Below are positions 6,376 to 15,043 of a DNA stretch of 18,711 nt, piece by piece. The position numbers and the translations under genes are program-made. Source of the DNA: Pseudomonadota bacterium. GTDB taxonomy: Bacteria > Pseudomonadota > Gammaproteobacteria > Xanthomonadales > Xanthomonadaceae. The notes beneath the pieces were generated by a model. The model ran no database searches and was not told the DNA's origin. It saw only the letters and a list, made by a program, of their open reading frames with translations. The DNA lies in assembly GCA_023392975.1 (NCBI GenBank), contig JAEWNA010000341.1, positions 1 to 18,711 on the forward strand, written 5' to 3'. Within the stretch, counting starts at the first letter, position 1, and every line of letters starts with the position of its first letter.

Positions 6376-8649
6376 TCAGACCGAGAGATGCTCGATCGCG
6401 GCGACGCTGCCGAGACGGTCGGCGAGGCGCTGCAGCAGCGCGAGGCGGTTGGCGCGCACGGCCGGGTCGTCGGCGTTGACCATCACCTTGTCGAAGAAGG
6501 TGTCGACCTCCGGGCGCAGTCGCGCGAGGCGGCCGAGCACGGCGGCGTAGTCGCGGTGCGCGAGCAGCGGATCGGTGTCGGCGATGGCCTGCTCGACCAC
6601 CGCGTGCAGCGCGCGTTCGGCGTCCTCGACGAACAGCGCCACGTCGACCGATGCCGGGATCGCGATGTCGGCCTTCTTCAGGATGTTGCGGATGCGCTTG
6701 TTCGCCGCGGCCAGCGCCTCGGCTTCCGGCAGTTTCACGAATTCGCCGATGGCGCGCAGGCGGCGGTCGAAGTCGAGAAGCGAATCATTGACAACGGGAT
6801 GGCCATCATTTTGATCTGCAGCATCGTGGTCATACAAATCCGATGCAACCGCCTCAAATTGTTGCGGGGTAGCGTTCTGATCAAAATAATATGCGCGCAA
6901 TCTATCGACCACAAAATTGAAAATTTCGCTGCTGTCATCCCGATACGGAAAATCATCGATACTCAAAGGCAGGGCATCTTCATAAGCGAAGGCATTGGGG
7001 TTACCTCCAGCAGCCCGAATCTTTTCAATGGCCTGTTTAAGCGCATCTTCGGCAATCTTCCCGGACATGGCCGCCTGAGCAAACCAGATCTCCATGCGAG
7101 ACTGCCATATTCGGTCAAAAAGCATGCTGTCGAGCTTGCTTTCGATGATTGTCCTCGCCAACCCCAGCGCATTTCTGCGCAGCGAGAACGGATCCTTGTT
7201 TCCAGTCGGCTTCAGGCCCGCAGCGAACCCGCCCGCCAGCGTATCCAACCGTTCCGCGATCGCCAGCACCTGCCCCAGCTTGCTCGGCGCGATGGCGTCG
7301 CCCGCGAAGCGGGGCATGTAGGCTTCGTCGATGGCGTCGGCCAGCTGCTTGCGCTCGTCGGCGGACAGATCGTCCAGCGACGCATCGTGCATCGCGTAGT
7401 AACGCCCCGCGATGCCCTGCAATTCCGGGAATTCGTTGACCATGCGCGATTGCAGGTCGGCCTTGGCCAGCGCGGCCGCACGCCTCGCGAGCTTCGGGTC
7501 GACGCCGACTTCGGCGGCGATGCTTTCCGCCAGCGCGGCGACGCGCTGCGCCTTGTCGGCGACGGTGCCCAGCTTCGCCTGGTACGTCACCGTCTTCAGG
7601 CCTTCGTTCATCGACGCGAGGCCCTGCTTCAGGTCCTCGTCGAAGAAGAACTTGGCGTCGGCGAAGCGCGGGCGGATCACGCGCTCGTAGCCCTTGCGGA
7701 CTTCGCTTTCGTCCTTCGACTCGATGTTGGCGATGCCGATGAAGTGTTCGGTGAGCTTGCCGGCGGCGTCGAGCACCGGGAAGAACTTCTGGTTGGCTTC
7801 CATCGTGGCGATCAGCGCTTCCTGCGGCACTGCCAGGAATTCGCGCTCGAACGCGCACAGCACGGCCTTCGGCCATTCGACCAGGCACTGCACCTGTTCG
7901 AGGTTGTCGTCGGTGATGCGCGCGATACCGCCGGCCTTGGCGGCAGCGGCATTGACCTCGACAACGACCCTGGCGCGGCGCTCGTCGGCGTCCACCAGCA
8001 CCTTCGCCGCGCGCAGGGCGTCGACGTAGTCGCCGGGCGTGGCGATCCACATCGGCTGCGGATGCTCGAAGCGATGGCCGCGGCTCATGCGGTCGGCCTT
8101 GAGGCCGAACACCTCGCCGTCGACGATCTGGTCGCCCAGCAGCAGCACCAGCCAGTGCACCGGGCGCGCGAAGCCGACGTCGCGTTCGCCCCAGCGCATG
8201 GGCTTGGGGATCGGCATGCCGGCCAGCGCCTCGCGCAGGACTTCCGGCAGCAGCGCGGCGGTCTTCGCGCCGGGCTTCACACTGCGCAGCACGAAGCGCT
8301 CGCCCTTCTGGTCGCGGGTCTTCTCCAGCTGCGTCCACTCGACGCCGGCCTTCGCGGCGAACCCTTCCAGCGCCTTCGTCGGCTTGCCTTCGGCGTCGAG
8401 CGCGATGTTGAGGTACGGGCCCAGCACTTCGCCGTGCTGCTCGGGCTGCTCGACGGCGACGCCCGGCAGCAGCACCGCGAGGCGACGCGGCGTGTACAGC
8501 GGCTTCGCGCCCGCGCGGTCGAAGGCGACGCCGCGCTTGGCGAGGCCGTCGACGAGGCCGTCGAACAGCGCCTGCGCCAGGCCGGGCAGCGCCTTGACCG
8601 GCAGTTCTTCGGTGCCGAGTTCGATCAGGAGGGGAAGCATCTGGGTCAT
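6376..8649 (-). CDS. glyS: Glycyl-tRNA synthetase beta subunit, with an expanded C-terminal region
   Basis: GlyS is the large tRNA-binding subunit of the alpha2beta2 bacterial glycyl-tRNA synthetase, which charges tRNA-Gly in the cytoplasm with GlyQ. The hallmark N-terminus is LLIELGTEELP (residues 7-17). The family blocks MRWGERDVGFARPVHWL (151-167), IPKP, EANQKFFPVLD (284-294), LKTVTYQAKLG (351-361), YMPRFAGD (444-451) and KDPFSLRRNALG (485-496) follow. The C-terminus is the DALR-like anticodon-binding region with DFDRRLRAIGEF, AAANKRIRNILKK (647-659) and FFDKVMVNADD. The start is the ATG of MTQMLPLL; ATG 8640 is an alternative. The protein has 757 residues against about 690 in E. coli. The excess lies between RRNALG (491) and DFDRR (626), about 135 residues where about 67 are usual, and coincides with a low-GC stretch. 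The frame is intact and the flanking blocks are conserved, so it is probably functional. Confidence 0.96.
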   Translation of the reverse strand: MTQMLPLLIELGTEELPVKALPGLAQALFDGLVDGLAKRGVAFDRAGAKPLYTPRRLAVLLPGVAVEQPEQHGEVLGPYLNIALDAEGKPTKALEGFAAKAGVEWTQLEKTRDQKGERFVLRSVKPGAKTAALLPEVLREALAGMPIPKPMRWGERDVGFARPVHWLVLLLGDQIVDGEVFGLKADRMSRGHRFEHPQPMWIATPGDYVDALRAAKVLVDADERRARVVVEVNAAAAKAGGIARITDDNLEQVQCLVEWPKAVLCAFEREFLAVPQEALIATMEANQKFFPVLDAAGKLTEHFIGIANIESKDESEVRKGYERVIRPRFADAKFFFDEDLKQGLASMNEGLKTVTYQAKLGTVADKAQRVAALAESIAAEVGVDPKLARRAAALAKADLQSRMVNEFPELQGIAGRYYAMHDASLDDLSADERKQLADAIDEAYMPRFAGDAIAPSKLGQVLAIAERLDTLAGGFAAGLKPTGNKDPFSLRRNALGLARTIIESKLDSMLFDRIWQSRMEIWFAQAAMSGKIAEDALKQAIEKIRAAGGNPNAFAYEDALPLSIDDFPYRDDSSEIFNFVVDRLRAYYFDQNATPQQFEAVASDLYDHDAADQNDGHPVVNDSLLDFDRRLRAIGEFVKLPEAEALAAANKRIRNILKKADIAIPASVDVALFVEDAERALHAVVEQAIADTDPLLAHRDYAAVLGRLARLRPEVDTFFDKVMVNADDPAVRANRLALLQRLADRLGSVAAIEHLSV
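6781..7200. other. Low-GC island inside glyS
   Basis: By hand count these 420 bases are 207/420 = 49% G+C, with 6901-6960 at 40%. The adjoining 60-base blocks on both sides (6721-6780 and 7201-7260) are 65% and 68%. The edges are sharp. Within it the glyS frame uses codons rare elsewhere in the window, such as AGA, TTG, TTT, AAT and TAT. It encodes about residues 484-623. Confidence 0.9.
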
Positions 8650-8673
8650 GGTGCGGCTCTGCGGTTGGCTTTT

Positions 8674-8715
8674 CCTTCTCCCCTCGGGAGAAGGTGCCCG
8701 AAGGGCGGATGAGGG
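8674..8715 (-). repeat. REP-like palindromic repeat, copy E, between the cupin gene and glyS
   Basis: CCTTCTCCC (8674-8682) and GGGAGAAGG (8686-8694) form a 9-bp stem with a 3-nt loop, followed by GCCC-GAA-GGGC and GGATGAGGG. Read on the minus strand, it matches copy A at 6071-6120 closely. It lies 25 nt before the glyS start within the presumed glyQ-glyS transcript. Confidence 0.75.
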
Positions 8716-8756
8716 TCGGGATTGCAGTGTTCGGTGCGGATGTCGGTGACCGGCCC

Positions 8757-9119
8757 TTAGCCCAATCCCGTATCGGATGGGCCCGGGGCCGTGCGTGTTT
8801 CGCCGCCGTCGGGACCGTAGAAGATCACCCAGGTGGCGAAGTCGTCGCTGAAATCGAGGAAGCGGTGGTCCATGCCGGCCGGGACGAACAGCAGCTCGCC
8901 GGGGGCAAAGTCGCGGGTCTCGCCGTCGCAGGAGAACTTGCCGTGGCCGGACACGACGACGTAGACCTCGTCGCGCGCGTGCGGCGTCTGCGGGTCGGTG
9001 CCGCGCGGCGCGTACAGCTCGACGCTCAGGCTGCCGTGCGCGAACGCCTCCACGAAGCGCGGATGCGCACCGAGCGAGTCCGCGAGCGCGGGCGTGAGGC
9101 GTGCGGGCAGCGGGTTCAT
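8757..9119 (-). CDS. Small single-domain cupin protein
   Basis: The 120-residue protein is one cupin beta-barrel. The first cupin motif is PHARDEVYVVVSGHG (46-60) with H47 and E51 as likely metal ligands. The second is PGELLFVPAGMDHRF (73-87) with H85. The second histidine of the usual HxH pair is not present, so metal binding may be partial. The substrate is unknown. Cupins of this kind may be dioxygenases, isomerases or sensors. Its ATG overlaps the TGA of the upstream GST-like gene (ATGA, 9116-9119), which indicates translational coupling. The frame is open further upstream, but the overlap and the length typical of one cupin domain favour this start. It sits between glyQ and glyS with no obvious functional tie. 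Confidence 0.88.
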   Translation of the reverse strand: MNPLPARLTPALADSLGAHPRFVEAFAHGSLSVELYAPRGTDPQTPHARDEVYVVVSGHGKFSCDGETRDFAPGELLFVPAGMDHRFLDFSDDFATWVIFYGPDGGETRTAPGPSDTGLG

Positions 9120-9777
9120 GCGCCCGCGGCTCCCGTGGCGTCGGGCTGGAAGAACGGCGCGTGGTACCTGCGGAAGACCGGCAGCGCTTCGCAGCGATCC
9201 ACGCGCGCACGCAGCGCCGGCCATGCGTCGAGCGGCTCGGGCACCGCTTCGCGGGCGTAGGTCGCGAAGCAGGCGAGGGTGATGTCGGCGGTGGTCATGC
9301 GTTCCCCGACCAGCCAGTCGCGATCGGCCGCGGCGACGCAGGCCTGCTCCAGTGCGTCGAACGCACCGCGCATCTGCGCGCGGCAGCGGTCGAGATACGG
9401 CGCGTGCCACTTGTCCTGCGGCCGGAACACGCGTTCGCCGACGATCTGCAGCGCCTTCTCCACCGCGCCGGTGGCGAAACCCAGCAGGCGCAGGGCCTCG
9501 CGGCGCTGCGGGCCGGGCGGCGGCATCAGCGCGCGGTCGGGACCGACGAGATCGTCGAGGTGTTCGAGGATCATCGCCGACTCGGTCAGCGGCGCGCCCT
9601 CGTCCGGCACCAGCACTGGCACCCGGCCCAGCGGGCTGTAGGCGCGGATGCGGTCGAAATCCTTCCCCACCGACCAGTCGCGATGCTCGAACGCAAAGCC
9701 GAGCAGGTCCAGGCTGACCGCGACCCGACGCACGAACGGCGAGTCGTACATGCCGATGAGGATCATGCCGTTCGCGG

Positions 9778-9781
<4 letters not shown>
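9116..9781 (-). CDS. Glutathione S-transferase family protein
   Basis: The 221-residue cytosolic protein has the two GST domains. An N-terminal thioredoxin fold (about 6-85) begins MILIGMYDSPFVRRVAV and carries SPLGRVPVL with the cis-proline before the strand and LTESAMILEHLDD, the glutathione-binding ES pair. An all-helical C-terminal domain (about 95-205) contains WLVGERMTTADITLACF, the usual D-capped helix. The residue at the active-site position is probably the serine of YDSPF. The substrate is unknown. Its ATG overlaps the glyQ stop by 4 bp (9778-9781) and its stop overlaps the cupin ATG, so it is the second gene of a coupled glyQ-GST-cupin run. An in-frame ATG five codons in is possible, but the overlap favours the first. 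Confidence 0.9.
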
Positions 9782-10725
<944 letters not shown>

Positions 10726-10757
10726 GACTTCACGGCACGGCGGTGTGGGGACTGGGT

Positions 10758-10765
10758 AGTATACG
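10758..10765. promoter_or_regulatory. Shared palindromic -10 region for divergent glyQ and the amidotransferase gene
   Basis: The sequence AGTATACG reads TATACT on the minus strand (10763 to 10758, 5 of 6 matches to TATAAT) and TATACG on the plus strand (10760-10765). glyQ starts 32 bp to the left, and the amidotransferase GTG 25 bp to the right. No clear -35 box is present on either side. Confidence 0.5.
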
Positions 10766-10790
10766 GGGCACATCCCTCCGCCCCGCCGCC

Positions 10791-11528
10791 GTGACCGCCC
10801 CTCGCGCCCGTCGCTTCCTGATCGTCGAAACCGGACAGCCCATCCCCAGCCTGCGTCGCCGGGGGCGTTTTCCGCACTGGATCCGGGTCGCCGCCGGGCT
10901 GGCCGCGGACGAGGCCGATGCGGTGAACGTCGAGGCCGGCGAGGCGCTGCCGGCGTGGGACGCCTACACCGGGGCGATCGTCACTGGCTCCAGCCTGATG
11001 GTCACCGACCGCCACCCGTGGAGCGAACGCACCGCCGACTGGCTGCGCGAGGGCCTGGACGCCGGCCTGCCGGTGCTGGGCATCTGCTACGGCCACCAGC
11101 TGCTGGCGCATGCGCTGGGCGGCCGCGTCGACTACAACCCGCAGGGTCGCGAGATGGGCACGGTGGCGGTGGACCTGCACCCGCCGGCCGGCAGCGACCC
11201 GCTGTTCGGCCCGCTGCCACCGCGCTTCGCGGTGCAGGTGAGCCATCTGCAGAGCGTGCTGGAGCCGCCCGCCGACGCCACCGTGCTGGCCCGCTCCGAC
11301 CAGGACGCCTGCCAGGCCTTCCGCTGGCGCGATCACGCCTGGGGCCTGCAGTTCCACCCCGAATTCAGCGTCGGCCACATGCGCGGCTACGTGCACGCGC
11401 GCCGCGACGCGCTCGCGGGCGAGGGCCGCTGCCATCGCCGCATGGCCCGCGAGGTGAAACCGACGCCGGCCGCGCGCGGCGTGCTGCGCCGCTTCGTCCG
11501 CCACGCGGCCACGCTGCGCGGCCACTGA
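10791..11528 (+). CDS. Class I glutamine amidotransferase (GMP synthase GATase-like domain)
   Basis: The 245-residue protein is a free-standing class I glutaminase domain. The nucleophile elbow GICYGHQLLAHALGG carries C99, and GLQFHPEFS carries H189 and E191, completing the Cys-His-Glu triad. The oxyanion-side motif GAIVTGSSLMV is at 61-71. Free-standing members of this family either feed ammonia to a partner or hydrolyse gamma-glutamyl compounds, but no synthetase partner is adjacent. The frame is open 16 codons further up, through the promoter-like GTATAC. I therefore chose GTG 10791, giving VTAPRARRFLIVETGQP, where homology-like sequence begins. No Shine-Dalgarno is seen. The BPSS1780-type gene follows 56 bp on and may be co-transcribed. 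Confidence 0.87.
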   Translation: MTAPRARRFLIVETGQPIPSLRRRGRFPHWIRVAAGLAADEADAVNVEAGEALPAWDAYTGAIVTGSSLMVTDRHPWSERTADWLREGLDAGLPVLGICYGHQLLAHALGGRVDYNPQGREMGTVAVDLHPPAGSDPLFGPLPPRFAVQVSHLQSVLEPPADATVLARSDQDACQAFRWRDHAWGLQFHPEFSVGHMRGYVHARRDALAGEGRCHRRMAREVKPTPAARGVLRRFVRHAATLRGH

Positions 11529-11584
11529 GCCGCACGCCGCGCACTGCCCCATACCCCGCATCCACGCAACGACGAGGAAGATCG

Positions 11585-12466
11585 ATGGAGATTCGCAAGG
11601 TCCCGGCGTCCGCCGGCGCGCAATGGCTGCTGGAGACCTTCGGGCTGCTGCGCAAGTCGCCGTTCGGCTTCGGGGCGCTGGGGCTGCTCTACGCCGCGCT
11701 GTGGCTGGGGACGGCGCTGCTGGCGCAGGCCATGCCCTCGGCGCTCGCCGTGCCGCTGCAACTGGTGTCGTTCATCGTCGGCGCGCTGCTGGTGGCGCTG
11801 ATGATCCACGCCGCGCGCGAAGTCGACGCCGGCCGCAGCGCCAGCCTCGGTGCACTGCTGGCCTCGGTGCAGGGCGGCGCCGGCGCGCGCATGCTGCGGA
11901 CCCTGGTCCCGCAGGCGATTTTCGCGGTCGCGATGGCCGCGCTGGTGGTGGTGCTGATCGGCCCCGAGAACCTGATCAAGTTCACCGAGGCCATGGCCGA
12001 GCTGCAGGCCAAGGCCAACAGCGGCACCCGGGTCGATCCGCAGACGCTGATGCAGGGCCCGATCGTCCGCGTGGCCGTCGGCGCGCTGGTGGTGATGGGC
12101 GTGTCGGTCCTCGTGTTCATGTTCACGATGACGGTGCTGCCCGACATGCTGCTCGAGGATCGCCGGCTGGGGCCGGCGCTGCGCCGCGGCGTCGCCGCCG
12201 GCGCGCGCAACCTGTTCGCGGTGATCGTCTACCTGGTGCTGGCGTTCGTGATCCTGATGGCGGTGAGCATCGCCTTCGGCATCGTGCTCGGCGCGCTGCA
12301 GCTGGTGTTCGGCCAGGCCGTGGCGATCGCCGGCAACGCGCTGCTCTACGGCCTGTTCATGTGCGGCCTCGCCGGCTCGATGTACTTCGCCTGGAAGCAC
12401 ATGCTGGGCGGCGCTGCGGGCGACACCGCGACCACCGCCCCGCCCGCCTCCGGCGTGGCGATGTAA
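11585..12466 (+). CDS. BPSS1780 family multispanning membrane protein
   Basis: The 293-residue inner-membrane protein opens with MEIRKVPASAGAQWLLETFGLLRKSPF, the characteristic N-terminus of BPSS1780-type proteins. Hydrophobic segments lie at about 29-48, 54-76, 108-127, 160-185, 208-236 and 245-270, making roughly six TM helices, with a polar stretch at 128-158 between the third and fourth. A conserved-looking LPDMLLEDRRLGPALRRG (185-202) sits between TM4 and TM5. The biochemical function of the family is unknown. The start is well set by GAGGAAG about 8 nt upstream. It ends 21 bp from the convergent EF-hand gene. Confidence 0.87.
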   Translation: MEIRKVPASAGAQWLLETFGLLRKSPFGFGALGLLYAALWLGTALLAQAMPSALAVPLQLVSFIVGALLVALMIHAAREVDAGRSASLGALLASVQGGAGARMLRTLVPQAIFAVAMAALVVVLIGPENLIKFTEAMAELQAKANSGTRVDPQTLMQGPIVRVAVGALVVMGVSVLVFMFTMTVLPDMLLEDRRLGPALRRGVAAGARNLFAVIVYLVLAFVILMAVSIAFGIVLGALQLVFGQAVAIAGNALLYGLFMCGLAGSMYFAWKHMLGGAAGDTATTAPPASGVAM

Positions 12467-12487
12467 GGCCGCGGCTACCAGCGGCGA

Positions 12488-12922
12488 CTACTGGCCCTGC
12501 GGCGGCGCGGCGAGCTCCTTCGCGTCGAGGAAGCCGCTGCGGTCGACGTCCTGCCGGCGGAAACGTTCGGCCAGCCGGGCGCGGTGTTCGTCCCGGGTCA
12601 GCGGCTGGCCGCGGCCGCCGGGCTGTTCGGCGGCGCCGAGCACGCCGTCGTGGTCGCGATCCATGCCGTCGAAGGCGTAGCTCAGCCAGTCCTGGTATTC
12701 GGCCACCGACACCTTGCCGTCGTGGTCGCGATCCATCCGCGAGAGGTAGTCGCCGCTGGCCTGCGGCGGCGTCACGGACGTCGCAGGCGCCGGCGCGACA
12801 GCGGCGGACGGCGGGACGACGTCGCCTCGCCACTTCAGCTCCTGCGCGTGCACCGCGGGTGCCTCTGCCGCGAGGGCGAGGAGCGCGCAGAAGAGGAACC
12901 AGCCGGGACGCGGGGCGGACAT
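12488..12922 (-). CDS. Secreted EF-hand calcium-binding protein
   Basis: The 144-residue protein has a signal peptide (1-26, cleavage after AVHA), a proline/alanine-rich linker (about 34-56), and three canonical 12-residue EF-hand loops: DRDHDGKVSVAE (64-75), DRDHDGVLGAAE (88-99) and DVDRSGFLDAKE (125-136). All three keep Asp at positions 1, 3 and 5, or Asp/Asp/Ser, and Glu at position 12, so calcium binding is expected. Small periplasmic EF-hand proteins of this kind are common in Xanthomonadaceae and their role is unknown. No good Shine-Dalgarno precedes the ATG. It lies between a convergent membrane-protein gene and the desaturase terminator hairpin. Confidence 0.9.
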   Translation of the reverse strand: MSAPRPGWFLFCALLALAAEAPAVHAQELKWRGDVVPPSAAVAPAPATSVTPPQASGDYLSRMDRDHDGKVSVAEYQDWLSYAFDGMDRDHDGVLGAAEQPGGRGQPLTRDEHRARLAERFRRQDVDRSGFLDAKELAAPPQGQ

Positions 12923-12984
12923 CCGCGCAGGGTGCGGGGTCCGGGGACGGGCCGCAAGTCCCGCGCGGACGGGCGTCGAAACGA

Positions 12985-13010
12985 CGACGGCCGCCCGGAG
13001 GCGGCCGTCG
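12985..13010 (-). terminator. Probable terminator hairpin of the desaturase gene
   Basis: A perfect 11-bp stem, CGACGGCCGCC (12985-12995) with GGCGGCCGTCG (13000-13010), closes a 4-nt loop 18 bp after the desaturase stop. On the minus strand it is followed by TCGTCGTTTCG, with only a short T-run, so it may stop transcription inefficiently or protect the 3' end. Confidence 0.65.
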
Positions 13011-13028
13011 GAAGGCGTCGATGCGGAC

Positions 13029-14237
13029 TCAGGCGCGCACGGGCTGCAGCGAATAGCCCTTCATGCGCAGCGAGAACGCCTGCAGCGCCTGGATGCCGCT
13101 GGCCTCGGCCTCGCGACACCACTGCTGCAGCGCCTGCAGGGTCTCGGTCGCGTTCTGGCTGCGGCTCTCCAGCACCGCGGCGAGACGGGCGCGGTATTCG
13201 ATCAGGGTGCCGATGCGCGGACGCTGCGCCACCCACTCCCGCAGCTGTTCGCGGGCATCCGGCTTGAGCCAGCGGCCATCGTCGACGATGCCCTTGCGCA
13301 GCCGCCGCGGCAGCAGCGCACGCAGCTTCTCGCCGGCCACGCGGGCTTCCTCCTGCAGCGCCGGCTTGAGCACGTTGCGCTGGTAGTCGGTCATCGCGTG
13401 GAAGCGCATCGCCAGCAGCGCCTTGAGCGTGTCGGTGTCGGGCACGGGGATGTTCGGACGCACGTCCAGCGACGGCGCCACACGCAGCACTTTCGCCAGG
13501 CCGACGGCCTGCAGGCCCTTGATCGCCGCCCAGCCGATGTCGAACTCCCACTTGCGCAGCGCGAACTTCGCCGAGCTCGGGAACGCATGGTGGTTGTTGT
13601 GCAGCTCCTCGCCGCCGATCCACACGCCCCACGGGGTGAGGTTGGTCGCGGTGTCGGTGGTCTCGAAGTTGCGGTAGCCCCACCAGTGGCCCAGGCCGTT
13701 GACGACGCCGGCGGCCCAGAACGGGATCCACGCCATCTGGATCGCCCACACCGCCACGCCCTTGAAGCCGAACAGCGCGAAGCTGACGAACAGAAGCAGC
13801 GTCGGCCCGAAAGTGGCGAACGGGGTGTAGAGGTGGCGCTCGATCCAGTCGTTCGGCGCGCCCTTGCCGTACTGCTCGATCGAGGCGCGATCACGGCGCG
13901 CTTCGCGGTAGAGCTCCACGCCGCGCCAGAACACCGTGCCGATGCCCTTGGTCATCGGGCTGTGCGGATCTTCCTCGGTCTCGCACTTGGCGTGGTGCTT
14001 GCGGTGGATGGCGACCCACTCGCGGGTGATCATCGACGTGGTCAGCCACGTCCAGAAACGGAAGAAATGGTTCAGGACGGGATGGAAGTCCACGCCGCGA
14101 TGCGCCTGGCTGCGGTGCAGGTACAGGGTCACCGAGAAGATCGTGAGCTGGACGGCGATCAGCAGGTAGATCAGCAGTTCGCCCCAGCCGAGCTGGAGCA
14201 GGCCACCGGACAGGAAATCGAGAACGGACGCGGGCAT
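13029..14237 (-). CDS. Membrane fatty acid desaturase (delta-9 acyl-CoA/acyl-lipid type) with long C-terminal extension
   Basis: The 402-residue protein is an integral-membrane di-iron desaturase that introduces a double bond into acyl chains. It has the three histidine boxes HRSQAH (41-46), HRKHH (78-82) and HNNHH (213-217), and GHWWGYRN (183-190) with the further ligand histidine. Hydrophobic segments lie at about 17-40, 56-72, 140-160 and 163-182. The catalytic domain ends near 260. Residues about 262-402 are a charged, mainly helical tail ending CREAEASGIQALQAFSLRMK, which is longer than in simple delta-9 desaturases. The start ATG at 14237 was preferred to the upstream in-frame 14297, because MPASVLDFLSGG leads straight into the first TM helix. 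The gene is divergent from the phospholipid cluster and ends in a hairpin, so it is probably monocistronic. Confidence 0.93.
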   Translation of the reverse strand: MPASVLDFLSGGLLQLGWGELLIYLLIAVQLTIFSVTLYLHRSQAHRGVDFHPVLNHFFRFWTWLTTSMITREWVAIHRKHHAKCETEEDPHSPMTKGIGTVFWRGVELYREARRDRASIEQYGKGAPNDWIERHLYTPFATFGPTLLLFVSFALFGFKGVAVWAIQMAWIPFWAAGVVNGLGHWWGYRNFETTDTATNLTPWGVWIGGEELHNNHHAFPSSAKFALRKWEFDIGWAAIKGLQAVGLAKVLRVAPSLDVRPNIPVPDTDTLKALLAMRFHAMTDYQRNVLKPALQEEARVAGEKLRALLPRRLRKGIVDDGRWLKPDAREQLREWVAQRPRIGTLIEYRARLAAVLESRSQNATETLQALQQWCREAEASGIQALQAFSLRMKGYSLQPVRA

Positions 14238-14298
14238 GGGCAGGCAACACCGGGAGGGAACGCGTCCATGATGGGGGCTGCCATCGGCGATTGCCATC

Positions 14299-14308
14299 CG
14301 TTCGAACG
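14299..14308. promoter_or_regulatory. Short palindrome in the desaturase / lipid-cluster intergenic region
   Basis: CGTTCGAACG is a perfect 10-bp palindrome 62 bp upstream of the desaturase start. GAACGCGT occurs here (14304-14311) and again at 14258-14265. It could be an operator for a fatty-acid regulator of the TetR type. Nothing beyond position and symmetry supports that. Confidence 0.2.
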
Positions 14309-14416
14309 CGTATGGTGCGCCGCTGTCGATGCGACCTTGGTCGAGTCGTCGTTTGCGGCGTGACTGCGGTCGCGAACTGCGGACAACGGACGGTGCGGTA
14401 TGGAATCATGCGCGCC

Positions 14417-15040
14417 ATGTCGATCTACGCGCTGAAGCCGAAGTTCCAGGCCCTGCTGCGGCCGCTCGTACGGCGCCTGCATGGGCTCGGCGTGACCGCC
14501 AACCAGGTGACGCTCGCCGCCTGCGCGATCTCGGTCGCGCTGGGCCTGTGGCTGTTCCTCGCGCCGGTGCCGCCGCGCGCGTTCCTGCTGCTGCCGCTGT
14601 GGCTGTTCCTGCGCATGGCGCTGAACGCGATCGACGGCATGCTCGCGCGCGAGTTCGGCCAGCAATCGAAGCTCGGCGCTTATCTCAACGAACTCACCGA
14701 CGTGATCGCCGACGCGGCGCTGATCCTGCCGTTCGCCGCGATCGCACCGTTCGCCGAGGGCCACGGTCCGCTGTGGCTGGCGACACTGGCGCTGCTCGCG
14801 GCGCTGAGCGAATTCGCCGGCGCGCTGGGCGTCACCGTCGGCGCCAGCCGCCGCTACGATGGCCCGATGGGCAAGAGTGACCGCGCCTTCGTGCTCGGCG
14901 CGCTGGGGCTGTGGTTCGGGCTCGCAGGCGCGCTGCCGGCGTGGGTCGCATGGCTCGCGCCCGCGCTGTGCGCGCTGGTCGCGTGGACGATCGCGCGGCG
15001 CGTGCGCAACGGCCTGCACGAAACGGCGGCGAAGGCCTGA
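14417..15040 (+). CDS. YnbA-like CDP-alcohol phosphatidyltransferase
   Basis: The 207-residue inner-membrane enzyme should transfer a phosphatidyl group from CDP-diacylglycerol to an alcohol. The CDP-alcohol motif is present in altered form at 70-95: N70-x2-D73-G74-x2-A77-R78-x8-G87-x3-N91-x3-D95. The first and third aspartates of the canonical D-x2-DG-x2-AR-x8-G-x3-D-x3-D are asparagine. From memory, E. coli YnbA has the same two asparagines and a very similar start (FQxLLRP, VTAN, LNAxDGMLARE), which supports this subfamily and the start at MSIYALKPKF. ATG 14408 is a three-codon longer alternative. About six TM segments are visible. It is the first of three packed genes: the acyltransferase starts 3 bp after its stop. 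The alcohol substrate is unknown. Confidence 0.88.
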   Translation: MSIYALKPKFQALLRPLVRRLHGLGVTANQVTLAACAISVALGLWLFLAPVPPRAFLLLPLWLFLRMALNAIDGMLAREFGQQSKLGAYLNELTDVIADAALILPFAAIAPFAEGHGPLWLATLALLAALSEFAGALGVTVGASRRYDGPMGKSDRAFVLGALGLWFGLAGALPAWVAWLAPALCALVAWTIARRVRNGLHETAAKA

Positions 15041-15043
15041 CGC

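Noticed and set aside
6043..8712. An 889-codon plus-strand open frame opposite glyS, running through the repeat cluster
   Set aside because: It crosses palindromic repeats and the low-GC island with no family-like sequence. GlyS on the other strand is unambiguous.
8650..9210. In-frame upstream extension of glyS to a 944-residue protein
   Set aside because: The extra part runs antisense-free but out of frame through the cupin gene and repeat copy E. GlyS homology begins at MTQMLPLLIELG.
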